Assembly (NCBI GenBank): GCA_964030785.1
Contig: OZ034967.1
Coordinates: forward strand, 46,250,033 to 46,314,032
Length of the DNA stretch: 64,000 nt
Source of the DNA: Siderastrea siderea
Lineage: Eukaryota; Cnidaria; Anthozoa; Scleractinia; Rhizangiidae
Reading direction: 5' to 3'
Shown here piece after piece: positions 44,613-55,218 of this stretch (position 1 is its first letter; the number at the start of each line of letters is the position of its first letter). The notes under the pieces were generated by a model. That model had not been told where the DNA came from. It saw only the letters and a program-made list of their open reading frames with translations, and searched no databases. The translations under genes were made by a program, and so were the position numbers.

Positions 44613-47500
44613 AGACCAAACAAGGGCTAAGTATTAGTTTTACTATATTTTTGCTCTTTCTCCGTTGCATGTTTAATTTTCTCAATAATTATTACTACTG
44701 ATGTTATGTGTGAAGATGAATAAAAATGTAGTGGATTTACATACAATTACGGGAATTCTTGGTAATTCTGTATGCCCAGACGTACACATCATGACCCGGC
44801 TCATTTCCGAGAGCTCGATTTCCTGCTTCACTGAGAAATGAAAACTGTCCTTTGTGGAGTCCACTGATTGACCCAAATATTGCAAAGCGTCGGTCAAATA
44901 GAGGCAAAACACAATAACGTTACTGCTTCGTACACAGAAGGCGTGTTAAGGGCTATTATAAGCCAAGCGAGCTATTTTATAAGAGCCTTGGAAGTCAAGA
45001 TAAGAATAGGCTGGATCTAAACAGATGTCTTACCTCATAAAATCCTTAAATTCGCTAGGAACAAGTTCTTTTCACATCCAATACTCTGATTATTCTATTC
45101 ACATCCAATACTCTGATTATTCTATAGGATTACGAAGCAACGTTGTAACTGCAGAGCGATTGTCGTTCTGCCGACTCTGACTTCAGTTACGCAGAATGAG
45201 CTAGAAATGCACTCGTTTCCGCCTTCCCGGGAAAGTCCGTCACGCGATATATGGCAACAATTATCTGCAATGTGACAGCTTCTTTCAATAAGTCCAATAG
45301 AGCTGGTGAGTTGGAATATTTCCTGAGTTAAAAGAAGATACTATGACTGAAACTGTGGTTGAACCAACATAAGATACTTTTGTGTAACCTTTTGTAACAA
45401 ACAACAGCAAATGATGGATGGAATAAATACAAACCTGTGTATATCAACGCTCTGCGGTGAACCAAACGTTCACAAATTAAAACTAAAATGGTTATTACTA
45501 TGTTGTGGTCGTAAAAACAATGCCGTATCAAGTTTGGTCAGGCACTTGACCAAAATATCTGACTGTTCTGTCATTTGTTTACAACTTGAATTGTAAAGTA
45601 ACACAAGACACCTGAGCACTTTTACATATGTATGACTTTCATTTATATATGTAAGGCATCGATTTTGTTTCATGTTTCGCATGAGGTCTAGGTGGGATTA
45701 TACTGACCAAATTCATTTTGCAAAATTAATTATTTTAAGTCGGTGAAGTATGATCGTCTGGGTAAGAACAGTCCTCCGAAGGATTGTGATGACACCGACT
45801 GACGTTTCGACACCCTGAGCGGAAGTCCTTATCAGAGTCAAGTGATAGTCTTCTCATAATCAGACACTCACCCAGGCGATCATAATTCACCGAATTAGAT
45901 ACATGTATGAGTCTTAGGTTCAAACCATTATATTTATAGTATTGATTATTTTGCATGAAGTCTAATTAAAGTCACAACTGCGCATTTGCACTCTGTTTTT
46001 GTTTGCCTGCTAATGCCACAACAACCTTAACGTTTCACCTGGGTGAAATTTAGAAAATTACAGTTCATTTAATGGAAGAATTACCCTAAAAGTAAGGAAG
46101 TAAACGATGCAATGATCATGATGGTATATGTATCAGGTTTAAAAGGGGCTTTCCCAAAAGCAATTGGTTATTTCATAGTTTTAGAATCCCAAGAATCAGA
46201 GTCTCAGGAACTGACACTAGATCACATTTCACTTCAGCGCGATTTCTTTTAAGCGAGGGACCAAACCACCTCTTTGAGATCACCGAGTGAAAATGTTCAG
46301 TGTCTGAAAAACAGTGTGTTCGCAGTGTGTTTCATTCATTGAGACAATCACTTGCACTATGTTTATGTAGGAATTTTGATAACAATATTTGTGTTGTGCA
46401 GTTCTCTTACAATTTGTGCAAAATTCTGCTGGTCCTACTTCCTCATTTTCTCCATTTGTGTTACGCAAATGGTACGTTTTCTTCGACGTTAAATATCACT
46501 CACGAGAGATTCTCTTAGATTAAACATATCGTGGAGAATTTGTCAATCGTGATATTAAGCACCCCTTCCCCATCGACATTGACTGTGCAAAGTCCTTTTT
46601 TTAAACAAAGAATGCGATCAAAGTTTATATTTATATTTATTTACAAACGTGGGAGGATACTGTCACTGTACATATACGTTTTGTCGATCTTTTTTCAGCG
46701 GAAAAGAATGTTGAGAAACTCCTGTCATATTTGTTTTATAACATTATCAAATATGGTTCTCTTCACAACAATGTACGATTTTCTTCTCAACCAAATTGTA
46801 GCCGAACAATAAAAACCAAAATTTGGTCCTGCTGTCGTGAATAGGAGTTTAGTTTATTGTTTGGTACTATGTTAATCTTTAACTTGGCTTCGCCGGAATA
46901 GTTAAAAAGGTTTCATCCATAGGTTCCAATGTTATGGCTACATTACTTGTTACAGCACTACTAAAAAGTAACTCTTTAAAAACACCAAAGTAATACTCTT
47001 AGATGCATGCTCCATTTTCGGTTTCATAATCTATTGACTAATTTCTGTGCGAATCTGAAAAGCTCCAACACTTTGATTTGACCTGTATATGATAACAATA
47101 TTTCTCACAGACACCTCGTCTCATCTGCATTAGATGGCCATGTCGTTGTAAACGGTAAGTACTGTTTTAATACTAGATGTGCCATTTGCTATCAAGATAG
47201 TTTTTAGGTTCTCCATGTAAACGTTGATGTAACTTGTGAGGCAATTTCGGACGTAGACATGGGCTCCGGGAAATTTCCAAATGTATATTACTGTAATGTA
47301 AATGCGACAAATAAGCTGTGAAAAGGGTCTTATTACATAAACTACAGTGTATTACAGGGATTTCCACCAATGAGAAAATTGCAATTGGCACATGTAAAAT
47401 TCCGATAATTTTACTTGTAAAAACAGGGCCAATCAGCTGTCACAACGTCACGCGCTTCTTTCGCTCCTCCTATAATGGTGAATGAATAACAACGTTTTTG
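44613..47500. other. No supported gene; two small repeats
   Basis: It holds a 2-copy tandem duplication of about 27 bases (CACATCCAATACTCTGATTA units, 45065-45125) and the hammerhead-bearing repeat at 45740-45910. Other frames are short and without motifs. Confidence 0.4.
45740..45910 (-). mobile_element. Repeat with hammerhead-like motif, relative of 37.6-kb element
   Basis: It shares CGGTGAAGTATGATCG-like ends, GACTGACGTTTCGACA and CCTGAGCGG with the 37.6-kb element, but the long inverted repeat is lost. On the minus strand GAAACGTC is intact and GACT/AGTC could form helix I; the first core box reads CTGATAA instead of CTGANGA (45835-45829), so it is probably inactive. Confidence 0.45.
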
Positions 47501-47502
47501 TA

Positions 47503-47692
47503 ATACCGTAAACTGCCGCTTATAAGCCCTGGGCTTATACAATTTCGTAAGGGTTTTGGGTGGGCTTATAAACGGACGGGCTTATCTCCGGGGGGCTTAT
47601 AAGCGGCTCTATTTTTTTTGTTTACAGGTAGATGGGCCTATAACCGGGGGGGCTTATAAGCGGGGGGTCTTATAAGCGGCAGTTTACGGTAT
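47503..47692. mobile_element. MITE with 24-bp terminal inverted repeats
   Basis: ATACCGTAAACTGCCGCTTA at the left and its exact inverse at the right bound 190 bp. Inside, GGGCTTATAA is repeated about six times. TA at both edges suits a TA target but cannot be separated from the repeat itself. Confidence 0.7.
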
Positions 47693-47861
47693 ATCGTCAG
47701 CTAATTTGACTCGCAAGACACGAGGTCAGACACATCATGGCGGTTCTCAACACAATTTGTTTTTCAAGCACTCTGGGTAAATACACAGTTACCACAGGAT
47801 TATGGGTGCTCAATATATTACACTTCTTACAGATTAAACCGGTCAACTGGTTTCCTGATCC

Positions 47862-48167
47862 TCCGTGATCGCCTCAAAACTGCTGGTGACGATGTGTTTA
47901 CATTCTCCTGATTAAGGCTAGGCTCAACCTTTTTATCTATGGCAATGTCTGGCGGCTGTGGTACATTGTTTTAAACTGGGCTAACATCTATAATTTGGGT
48001 AGATTGCTCACATAATTCAGGGACACATGTCCACCTCACTGGTCCCATTTGGCACTTTATCATACGCTCTAATCAAATGGTCAGCATGAACATTCCTAGT
48101 TTTTTGTCCAGTCCTAACTAGATTAGTTCTAGGTCCGCAAACCTTAACTACCCTTCCTAAGATCCAC
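47862..48167 (-). pseudogene. Gypsy Pol C-terminus, antisense remnant
   Basis: The minus strand reads WILGRVVKVCGPRTNLVR then TRNVHADHLIRAYD, the region after the integrase core of Ty3/Gypsy elements, and further on VLRRSRRIRKPVDRF, a typical basic C-terminus. Stops occur between them. It is the downstream part of the same antisense element seen at 51.8-52.8 kb, split by the LINE. Confidence 0.7.
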
Positions 48168-48172
48168 CTTTC

Positions 48173-51100
48173 AGTGTTGCTGTTGGCTTGCGTGTCTCTA
48201 ACTCACACTATGTCACTCTCTGGAAACCTTTCTTTATGGCACTTCAAATCCTTACATTCTGGAATATTAATGGCCTCTCTTCGAAATCGTTAGGGGATAA
48301 ATTACAGAATGTTGATTGTTTGAACATGATTAATGATTTTGATTTTCTAATCTTTTGTGAGACTTGGAATGAGACCAATATTGAGGTAGCAGGATATCGA
48401 TCTGTAGTTACAGGCACCTCAAAAACGACGAAAAGTGGCCGAAATTCGGGTGGATTAGCTTTACTTTACAAGAATGAATTTCATGATTGGATTACCGTGG
48501 AAAAGGCTTCTCCAAATTTTCTCTGGTTTAAAATTAGCAGACAATACACGAAAACTGCAAAAGATATCTTTGTATGTGGTATCTACATTCCACCATGCGG
48601 CTCCAATTACTTTCACCCCGAATTGTTCGAAGATCTCGAAAACGACATTGAAATCTATTCTTCCCAAGGGTCGATTCTACTCATGGGTGACCTAAACTCT
48701 AGAACAGGAAAATATTCGGACTCTGTCTGTCAAGAAGGAAATAACATGATAACCAACGACCAATCCGAATTTGCGATATGTTCCACTCAGAGGAATAGTT
48801 TTGACAATGAGCTTAATAACCACGGAAAGCGCCTTCTTGAACTCTGCCGAAGCGCGGACCTCCGAATACTCAATGGCAGAGTTAGTGGTGATTCATTAGG
48901 AAGAGCCACGTTTCATGGTAGAAACGGAACAAGTGTCGTCGATTATTCAATATGTGATCAAGATTTATTTCAACATGTAGCAAATTTTATTGTTAAAGAG
49001 CCATCCTGTTTATCAGATCATAGCCCAATAGTGACTTGGCTGAATATTAACACGAATATTTCTAATCGGGATGCAATACCTGCAAATGATACTTTGACGA
49101 GTTTACCGAAACAGTTCTGCTGGGAGCATGACTCCACACAAAAATTCAAAGAGGCACTACGGTCTCCAAGTACCCAAACGTTAATCCGAGAGTTTCTGAA
49201 CGACAACGAATCAATCGCAAATGTTAACATCTCCCTTCAAAAAGTAGAAAACATTTTCATCGCAACTGCAAAACGCTGCTTAAAGATAAAAACTATAAAA
49301 AAACATAAACGCGCCCAATTATCTTCAAACAAAAAATGGTTTGATAAAGAATGTCGCTTGAAAAGACATGAATTAAGAAAATTAGCAAATCAAAAACACA
49401 GAGATCCCTTAAACGTCATTCTCCGTGAAGAATATCATACTGTCTTAAAACAGTATAAGAACCTTCTAAATAATAAAAGGAATGAATACTACAATAACAA
49501 GATTTCTGAGCTAGAGGAAACCGCCCTCGATTCAGACAAGAAACACTTTTGGAATTGTCTGAAATCAATTGATGACTCAGTGAAATTAAAACATACTCCA
49601 CTGATTTCAGAAGAAAATTGGATGAAACATTTCCAGTCTCTTCATTCAAATGACCCTCTTAACTCCGATCAACAAAACCTTATCTATGAGTTACGAAAAC
49701 AAGAAGACAACAAAATGCAATCGCATCCATTGGACTTCTTCATCACAGAAGCCGAAATACGTACAGCAGTAAAAAAATTAAAGAATAACAAATCACCCTA
49801 TTCAGACAAAATACGAAACGAAATGATTAAAACTAGTTTAAATGAAATGATACTCGTTTATCAGAAACTTTTCAACAATATTCTTGATTTGGGATCAATG
49901 CCTCAAATGTGGTGTGGTGGGCTCATTACACCAATATTCAAGTCTGGTGGAAGAAATGACCCCTCAAATTACCGAGGAATTTGCGTTTCTAGCTGTCTAG
50001 GAAAATTATTTTGTTCGATTTTAAATCAAAGACTTCTAGAACATGTCAACTCGTTGAACATCCTTCACAAATCTCAAATCGGTTTTTTACCGAATAACCG
50101 AACTGCAGACCATGTTCTTACTTTGCGAACATTGATAGATAAGTACGTTAATTGTCACCATGAAAAGGTATACGCCTGTTTTGTCGATTTCAGGAAAGCT
50201 TTCGACTCGGTATGGCACGATGGGCTCCTTTATAAACTGCTGCAAAATAATGTTGGAGGAAATTTTTATAACCTAATCAAAAGCCTCTACTACAATTCTA
50301 CTGGTTCTATAAGGATTGGCAATAACCAAACGCTACCTTTTCAATATGCAAGAGGTGTACGCCAAGGCTGCATTCTGAGTCCACTTCTGTTTAACCTATA
50401 CATTAATGACTTACCTTTCTCTTTCGACAATATTCTATCTGATCCATTTGTTTTACCCAATGGAACCAAATTAAACTCTCTTTTGTATGCAGATGACTTG
50501 ATTATACTATCACGATCAAAAACAGGGCTGCAAAATTGTCTCAATGCATTAGCCCAGTACTGTACATCGTGGATGTTACAGATTAATCCTAAGAAAACTA
50601 AAATAATGGTTTTTCAAAAACGCGCGAAAAAATATGAATGTAACTTTTATATTGACAAAGAAAAGATTGACACTGTTCAGAATTATACTTATCTAGGAAC
50701 GCGAATTTCTTCATCTGGAAATTTCACACTGTCGTTGAATCACTTGAGAGAAAAGGCTCTTCATGCTCTCTTTGCTTTAAGACGGCACGTTGACTTAAGC
50801 CGTTTAAAACCCTCTCTTGCTTGCAAAATTTTCGACACGATGATTTCACCCATTTTGACTTATAATAGCGAAGCCTGGGGTGTCTTTGCTAAATCAGATT
50901 TCAAGTCTTGGGACACTTCACCAATTGAAAAAAGTCACTTACAATTTTGCAAACGCTACTTACAAGTTAATAACAAGGCATCTAATATTGCATGCCGGGC
51001 TGAAATGGGTCGCTTCCCTTTAACCTTTGATATAAATAAACGAATTCTTAAGTACATAAGTTATCTTCAAAATAAAGATCAAAACTCCTTCGTCGTGCAA

Positions 51101-51840
51101 TCACTGATAATGTCAATAGATTTGCACTGTAATGGTAAAAATAGTTTCTATTCCAGTGTTATAAATATGCTCAATTATTATGACATTCCCTTTAACTTTA
51201 ATCATGACACTTTAGATGACACTAAGATAACGTACCTTGTAGATCAAATGAAAAAGAAATATATCGCTTATTGGAAACATTCTCTTTGTAATTCTCAAAA
51301 ACTAGAATTCTATAATACTATTAAAGACAGTTATACACCTTCGCCTTATTTACATCTGACTAGAAAAAATCCCAATCGAAAAACGCTTGTGAAACTAAGA
51401 ATAAGTAATCACAAACTCCTGATTGAAACAGGAAGATATAACAATGTCCCCAGAAGTGACAGACTATGCACTATTTGTGGGCATAATGTTGAAGATGAAA
51501 CCCATTTTCTATTTCATTGTCCAAGATATTCATCACTTAGAGACAACTTTTTCAGTAAAATAGATCATGTAATTTCGAATCCCAAGCAGCTATCAATTTC
51601 AACCTTGATTGTGCAATTAATGAACTCCACTGACTATTATATTAATATGCAATTAGTGCAGTTTATATCGTCCTGTTTTGAAATGAGAGACAAATTATTG
51701 TCAAATTCTTGATCAGTGATTATTTGATTAGTTTTGTTTAATGACTTTTTATTATAATTATTGTTATTATATATTATCTTATGCTTTTGCAATACTGTAA
51801 TGTTTTATGGTCATGCAAATAAAGCGCAAGTGTTGTTGTT
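48173..51840 (+). mobile_element. LINE (non-LTR retrotransposon) inserted in a Gypsy remnant
   Basis: Contains one long ORF, a 3' UTR of about 125 bases and a (GTT)n-type 3' end at 51829-51840 with no poly-A. CTTTC occurs at both proposed edges (48168-48172 and 51841-51845) and may be the target duplication. The 5' edge is inferred from where the antisense Gypsy sequence stops. No ORF1 is present, so this copy may be 5'-truncated or of a single-ORF type. Confidence 0.75.
48236..51712 (+). CDS. LINE ORF2-type endonuclease-reverse transcriptase
   Basis: 1158 codons from ATG 48236. A TTG 48 bases upstream extends the frame but is an unlikely start. An N-terminal APE-type endonuclease (FWNINGLSSK, FCETW, MGDLNSRTG, SDHSPI at about residues 1-265) makes the target nick. 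The RT (NYRGICVSSCLGKLF, FVDFRKAFDSVWHDGLL, RGVRQGCILSPLLFNLYIND, LLYADDLIIL with the catalytic YADD, about 520-790) copies the RNA. A C-terminal zinc knuckle CTICGHNVEDETHFLFHC (CX2CX8HX4C) follows near residue 1080. No stop or frameshift is present, so it may be active or very young. There is no RNase H domain. The clade was not fixed; CR1/Jockey-like is my guess. Confidence 0.9.
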   Translation: MALQILTFWNINGLSSKSLGDKLQNVDCLNMINDFDFLIFCETWNETNIEVAGYRSVVTGTSKTTKSGRNSGGLALLYKNEFHDWITVEKASPNFLWFKISRQYTKTAKDIFVCGIYIPPCGSNYFHPELFEDLENDIEIYSSQGSILLMGDLNSRTGKYSDSVCQEGNNMITNDQSEFAICSTQRNSFDNELNNHGKRLLELCRSADLRILNGRVSGDSLGRATFHGRNGTSVVDYSICDQDLFQHVANFIVKEPSCLSDHSPIVTWLNINTNISNRDAIPANDTLTSLPKQFCWEHDSTQKFKEALRSPSTQTLIREFLNDNESIANVNISLQKVENIFIATAKRCLKIKTIKKHKRAQLSSNKKWFDKECRLKRHELRKLANQKHRDPLNVILREEYHTVLKQYKNLLNNKRNEYYNNKISELEETALDSDKKHFWNCLKSIDDSVKLKHTPLISEENWMKHFQSLHSNDPLNSDQQNLIYELRKQEDNKMQSHPLDFFITEAEIRTAVKKLKNNKSPYSDKIRNEMIKTSLNEMILVYQKLFNNILDLGSMPQMWCGGLITPIFKSGGRNDPSNYRGICVSSCLGKLFCSILNQRLLEHVNSLNILHKSQIGFLPNNRTADHVLTLRTLIDKYVNCHHEKVYACFVDFRKAFDSVWHDGLLYKLLQNNVGGNFYNLIKSLYYNSTGSIRIGNNQTLPFQYARGVRQGCILSPLLFNLYINDLPFSFDNILSDPFVLPNGTKLNSLLYADDLIILSRSKTGLQNCLNALAQYCTSWMLQINPKKTKIMVFQKRAKKYECNFYIDKEKIDTVQNYTYLGTRISSSGNFTLSLNHLREKALHALFALRRHVDLSRLKPSLACKIFDTMISPILTYNSEAWGVFAKSDFKSWDTSPIEKSHLQFCKRYLQVNNKASNIACRAEMGRFPLTFDINKRILKYISYLQNKDQNSFVVQSLIMSIDLHCNGKNSFYSSVINMLNYYDIPFNFNHDTLDDTKITYLVDQMKKKYIAYWKHSLCNSQKLEFYNTIKDSYTPSPYLHLTRKNPNRKTLVKLRISNHKLLIETGRYNNVPRSDRLCTICGHNVEDETHFLFHCPRYSSLRDNFFSKIDHVISNPKQLSISTLIVQLMNSTDYYINMQLVQFISSCFEMRDKLLSNS

Positions 51841-52800
51841 CTTTCTGTTTACTCTTTCTATTACTTGGGTTAGATCAGGTTGTACTAGACTTAAAGCGTA
51901 CGCAGGCGACGTCTGATAAGCAACTCAGCTGGCGTGGCACCTGTGGTGCCGTGTGGGGTGGTGCGATATATTAAGAGAGAATCTGCTCTTCTATGTTTCA
52001 TAGACCTACTCAAGATTGTTGCCTTCTAAGACCTGTTTCACCATCTGCTCCTTCACTACTCTGACCGACCTTCCGGCTAGCCCATTTGCGAGTGGTAAGG
52101 AGGAACTAAGGTGTGTTTAATCCCATTTTTTTTCATAAGCTCAGCAAATTCATTTATTTCTCTGTTAATTTCCTCATCTATCTTCCAACAGTGGATCACT
52201 AGTAAGGCCCACTGTGCAGGCTTCAAAAGCCTCCTGAAGTCCTTTATCCATTCCCAATGAACATTTTTCTGCAAAAGCCAATGTGAAGGTGCTAATGTTG
52301 TAGCTAGCCCTGGCAAGAAGGAATGATAATACTGAATCATTCCCAAGAAAGATCTTAGTTCAGCTAGTTCACTAACATGCGTGGGGATGGAGCTCTCTTC
52401 AATCTTCTCCTATACTGGCTGCAAACCTGCAGCAGTTATTCTCCGGCTTCAAAAATTCATAATTTAGTAATTTCAGATGCAAATTGTATTTGTGTAGCCT
52501 GTCCAATATGGCCCCTATTGTCCAAAGGTTCTCTTGCCAGTCAATTCCTCCTATGAAAATGTCATCTTGTTTGCATAGACATTTTAAAATTCCTTGGAGA
52601 ATTTAATCCATTTTTGCCTGATGTATTTTTAGGGATGACTTGACAGCATAGGGTAACTTCAAGTAGGAATACAGACCTTTGTGAGTAGTGATAGTCAAGT
52701 ATTCTTGACTTTCTTTGTCGACATTCAACTGAGCAAAGGAATCCGACAGATCAAGCTTACCAAATACCTTAGAGCCCACTAGTGCAATATATGAATCTTG
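51841..52800 (-). pseudogene. Gypsy RT and integrase remnant, antisense
   Basis: On the minus strand, from 52795 down: KVFGKLDLSDSFAQLNVDKE (RT), then LGMIQYYHSFLPGLATTLAP and HWEW (RT-RNase H connection). The frame then jumps to integrase sequence (INEFAELMKKNGIKHTLVPP, QMVKQVLEG, HGTTGATPAELLIRRR after frameshifts), so most of RNase H and the first part of integrase are deleted. The residue at the catalytic Glu position in NGLAER-type motifs reads Gly. Clearly dead. Confidence 0.75.
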
Positions 52801-52804
52801 CGTA

Positions 52805-53125
52805 GTGAGCAGGACACAAGAACAAATCGATACCTTTTACAATAAGGGAGTCATGAGAATTTATTCACCACAGGCACTTATAAACACTATGAATCAACAA
52901 CTGTTTACACTCTGGATTACGAGAAGGACAAGATAAGTCTTTTCGTTGTTTTGTAGGGTTCTCTTCTTCTTCGTTTTGTGGAATCTCAGAAGAACTATAG
53001 TTCATTTTTAGGAACATTGACGATAAAAATTGAAACTGTGTTGGGTGAAATAAAAAATTTTGATTTGAATTATATTGAACTGGAATTAAATTTATTTTCT
53101 GCCTTTACGCCTATTGTTCTTTGTC
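52805..53125. other. No supported feature
   Basis: AT-rich sequence between the Gypsy remnant and the duplication breakpoint. It may be the 5' part of the Gypsy element, but no motif supports that. Confidence 0.3.
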
Positions 53126-53334
53126 TTGGCGTTTCGTATGCTAGTCAACATACATTTTCAAAAGTTACCGTTACAGTGTTTGAAATTTGTCTTTGAATTT
53201 TAACGTTAGTAGTGAAAAGCTGTTGCTTTTTCAGCTACAGCTTCTCAGGACAGACAGTCCGAAGTATTAAATTACTGTTAAGAGCATTTTTCTTAATCTC
53301 GGTTCCAGACCCTTATTGTAAACTATATAAACAG

Positions 53335-53460
53335 TTTTCAAACACTGCAACGGTAACTTTTGAAAATGTATGTTGACTAATATTCGAAACGTCAAGTTAA
53401 TCAAAATGCGTTTATTCACAATGTTTATCACTGCTGTTTGTGTTTTATTCTTAATCAAGC
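53335..53460. mobile_element. Foldback element remnant in block B
   Basis: The right arm of the element at 18365-18770 is complete here; the left arm (53128-53175) is cut at the duplication breakpoint. Confidence 0.55.
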
Positions 53461-54898
53461 TACGATGGCCTAAGAACAAAAGTTTATATGTAATGTTTTT
53501 TAATCTTCCAAAAATTCTGGGGGGGGGGGGGCTCGAGCCCCACCCTACCCCTTCCCCTACTACGGGCTATGTTCCAGCAGAAGGAGACTACTGTACTCTG
53601 GGCACCCAAAGGTGCCAAGATTACTCAGGTGCTCACTTTATTAGTACAATCAGCTTTCAATCAGTTTTCTCGGTCATATCATGACACACCAATAAAACGA
53701 TGAAGAATTTAAACTACTAGTGGTGTTCAAAACTGTTTGTCGAATTTTTAGATGATGTTTAAAGGTCACTTGTATTTTAAATTCTTATTTACGCTTGCAC
53801 TCGTACAGTTTCCAAAATACTCAATATTAAGAAATGAAGGAATACTAAAACAAATTTAAAAAACGCAATTTAGTTACAACATCTCTAGAACAGTTAAGAA
53901 TTCATTCGCAGCATGAATGGTCTGGCAATGTTGTCTATCAAATATCTATCTACAATGTAATGCAGGCTACATGGGATTGACAGAAAAGACAGTAAAACCA
54001 ACAAAACTCAAATCCACCGTACCGAAAAAGATGGCGACTGGTACATTTACCCATAGTTCTTAGCGCAGAAAAACCCTAAAAACGCTCGTAAAAAACGCGA
54101 AGAAAAGTTGTTAAGACTTCAAACTTAGCATACACAATGTTGTTAGCAACGGAACAAATTTACGCAAAAAATATGACTTTTTATGTGCCTATTGGGCATG
54201 TTAGGTTCGCAAGGTATTGTGGTAAAAATGTACAGCTGCCATCTTTTTCCGCATGGTGGATTATCCATTCACTTTCTTAAGTTAGCTTTGGCTTATGTTT
54301 GGTAATGCTAGGGTCTTAGTTTCTTCTTATATCTATAATCTTCACATTTATTCAAGGGTATATTTTTTGCTAGCCCGTAGCACACGATTGTAAATAGGGA
54401 GCTTAAGCAACAACGACCGCGACGGGAAGGAAAGCGTCCGATTAAAAGTCCCTTTACAATCTTTTAAACGTCTTTGCGATTATTCCAACTCATTTTACCT
54501 GTCTAATGTAGTCGAACTAACTAGAGCTTAATTTGTAAGGACGGCGTTACACTTCAGGGAGAAAAACGAAAATTCAACGTCGTGCGTTCACGTTCTACAT
54601 AAAACTTTGAATTTGGCCATTTCACGTTGTAGCTGTGCACGGAACGGCAAAAAATGTACCAAAAAGTATAACCCACGTGCAGAGTCATTGTTCTGCTGAT
54701 CAAAGCCTTTGTTTTGTGGAGTTATCACTAGTCGTCGAGGTCGTCTTTGCTTAAGCTCCCTAACAACAAAACCAGCACAATAAAATCTGGTCAATTAGCC
54801 ATCCTTTAAGTTACGGTTAAGATCATTCGCTTTCGTGGATCCACACCAAAGTGTTAACCCATGCCAACCTGAAATTCCTTGTACTGAAGTCTGTGACC

Positions 54899-55218
54899 TC
54901 AAGCTGGCGCGCTTCCTTTACTGTTGAAGTTATCTTTCTTAGACACTGTGATATCGCTACACGAGCTCGACCTCACTGGCAATGGCTGAGTTATATTTTG
55001 GCGATTTGCAGGACTACCTCCTACGATTGGGTTAATAATATTCTCAACACCTTCGTAGCCCCCACCGTCTGCCTGGTCAACCAGACGTTGATTCCCAGGG
55101 TCATTATTATAATTATTCCTTTTTTTGTGACGCCACCAAATAACCAATCCGACGACAGAGACAGTGGGAACAAGAGCAACAATTGGAATGTAGATTTCTT
55201 CCCGCCCACCCACCGCAC
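54899..55218 (-). CDS. Gene B exon: TM helix and tail
   Basis: 320 nt, acceptor TTACAG, stop TGA at 54901-54899. The TM and tail match gene A exon 6 (WWRHKKRNN for WWRRKKRNN; final SAPA for SAPV), with YEGV retained. The exon start differs (extra AV before GGREEIYIP). Confidence 0.8.
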
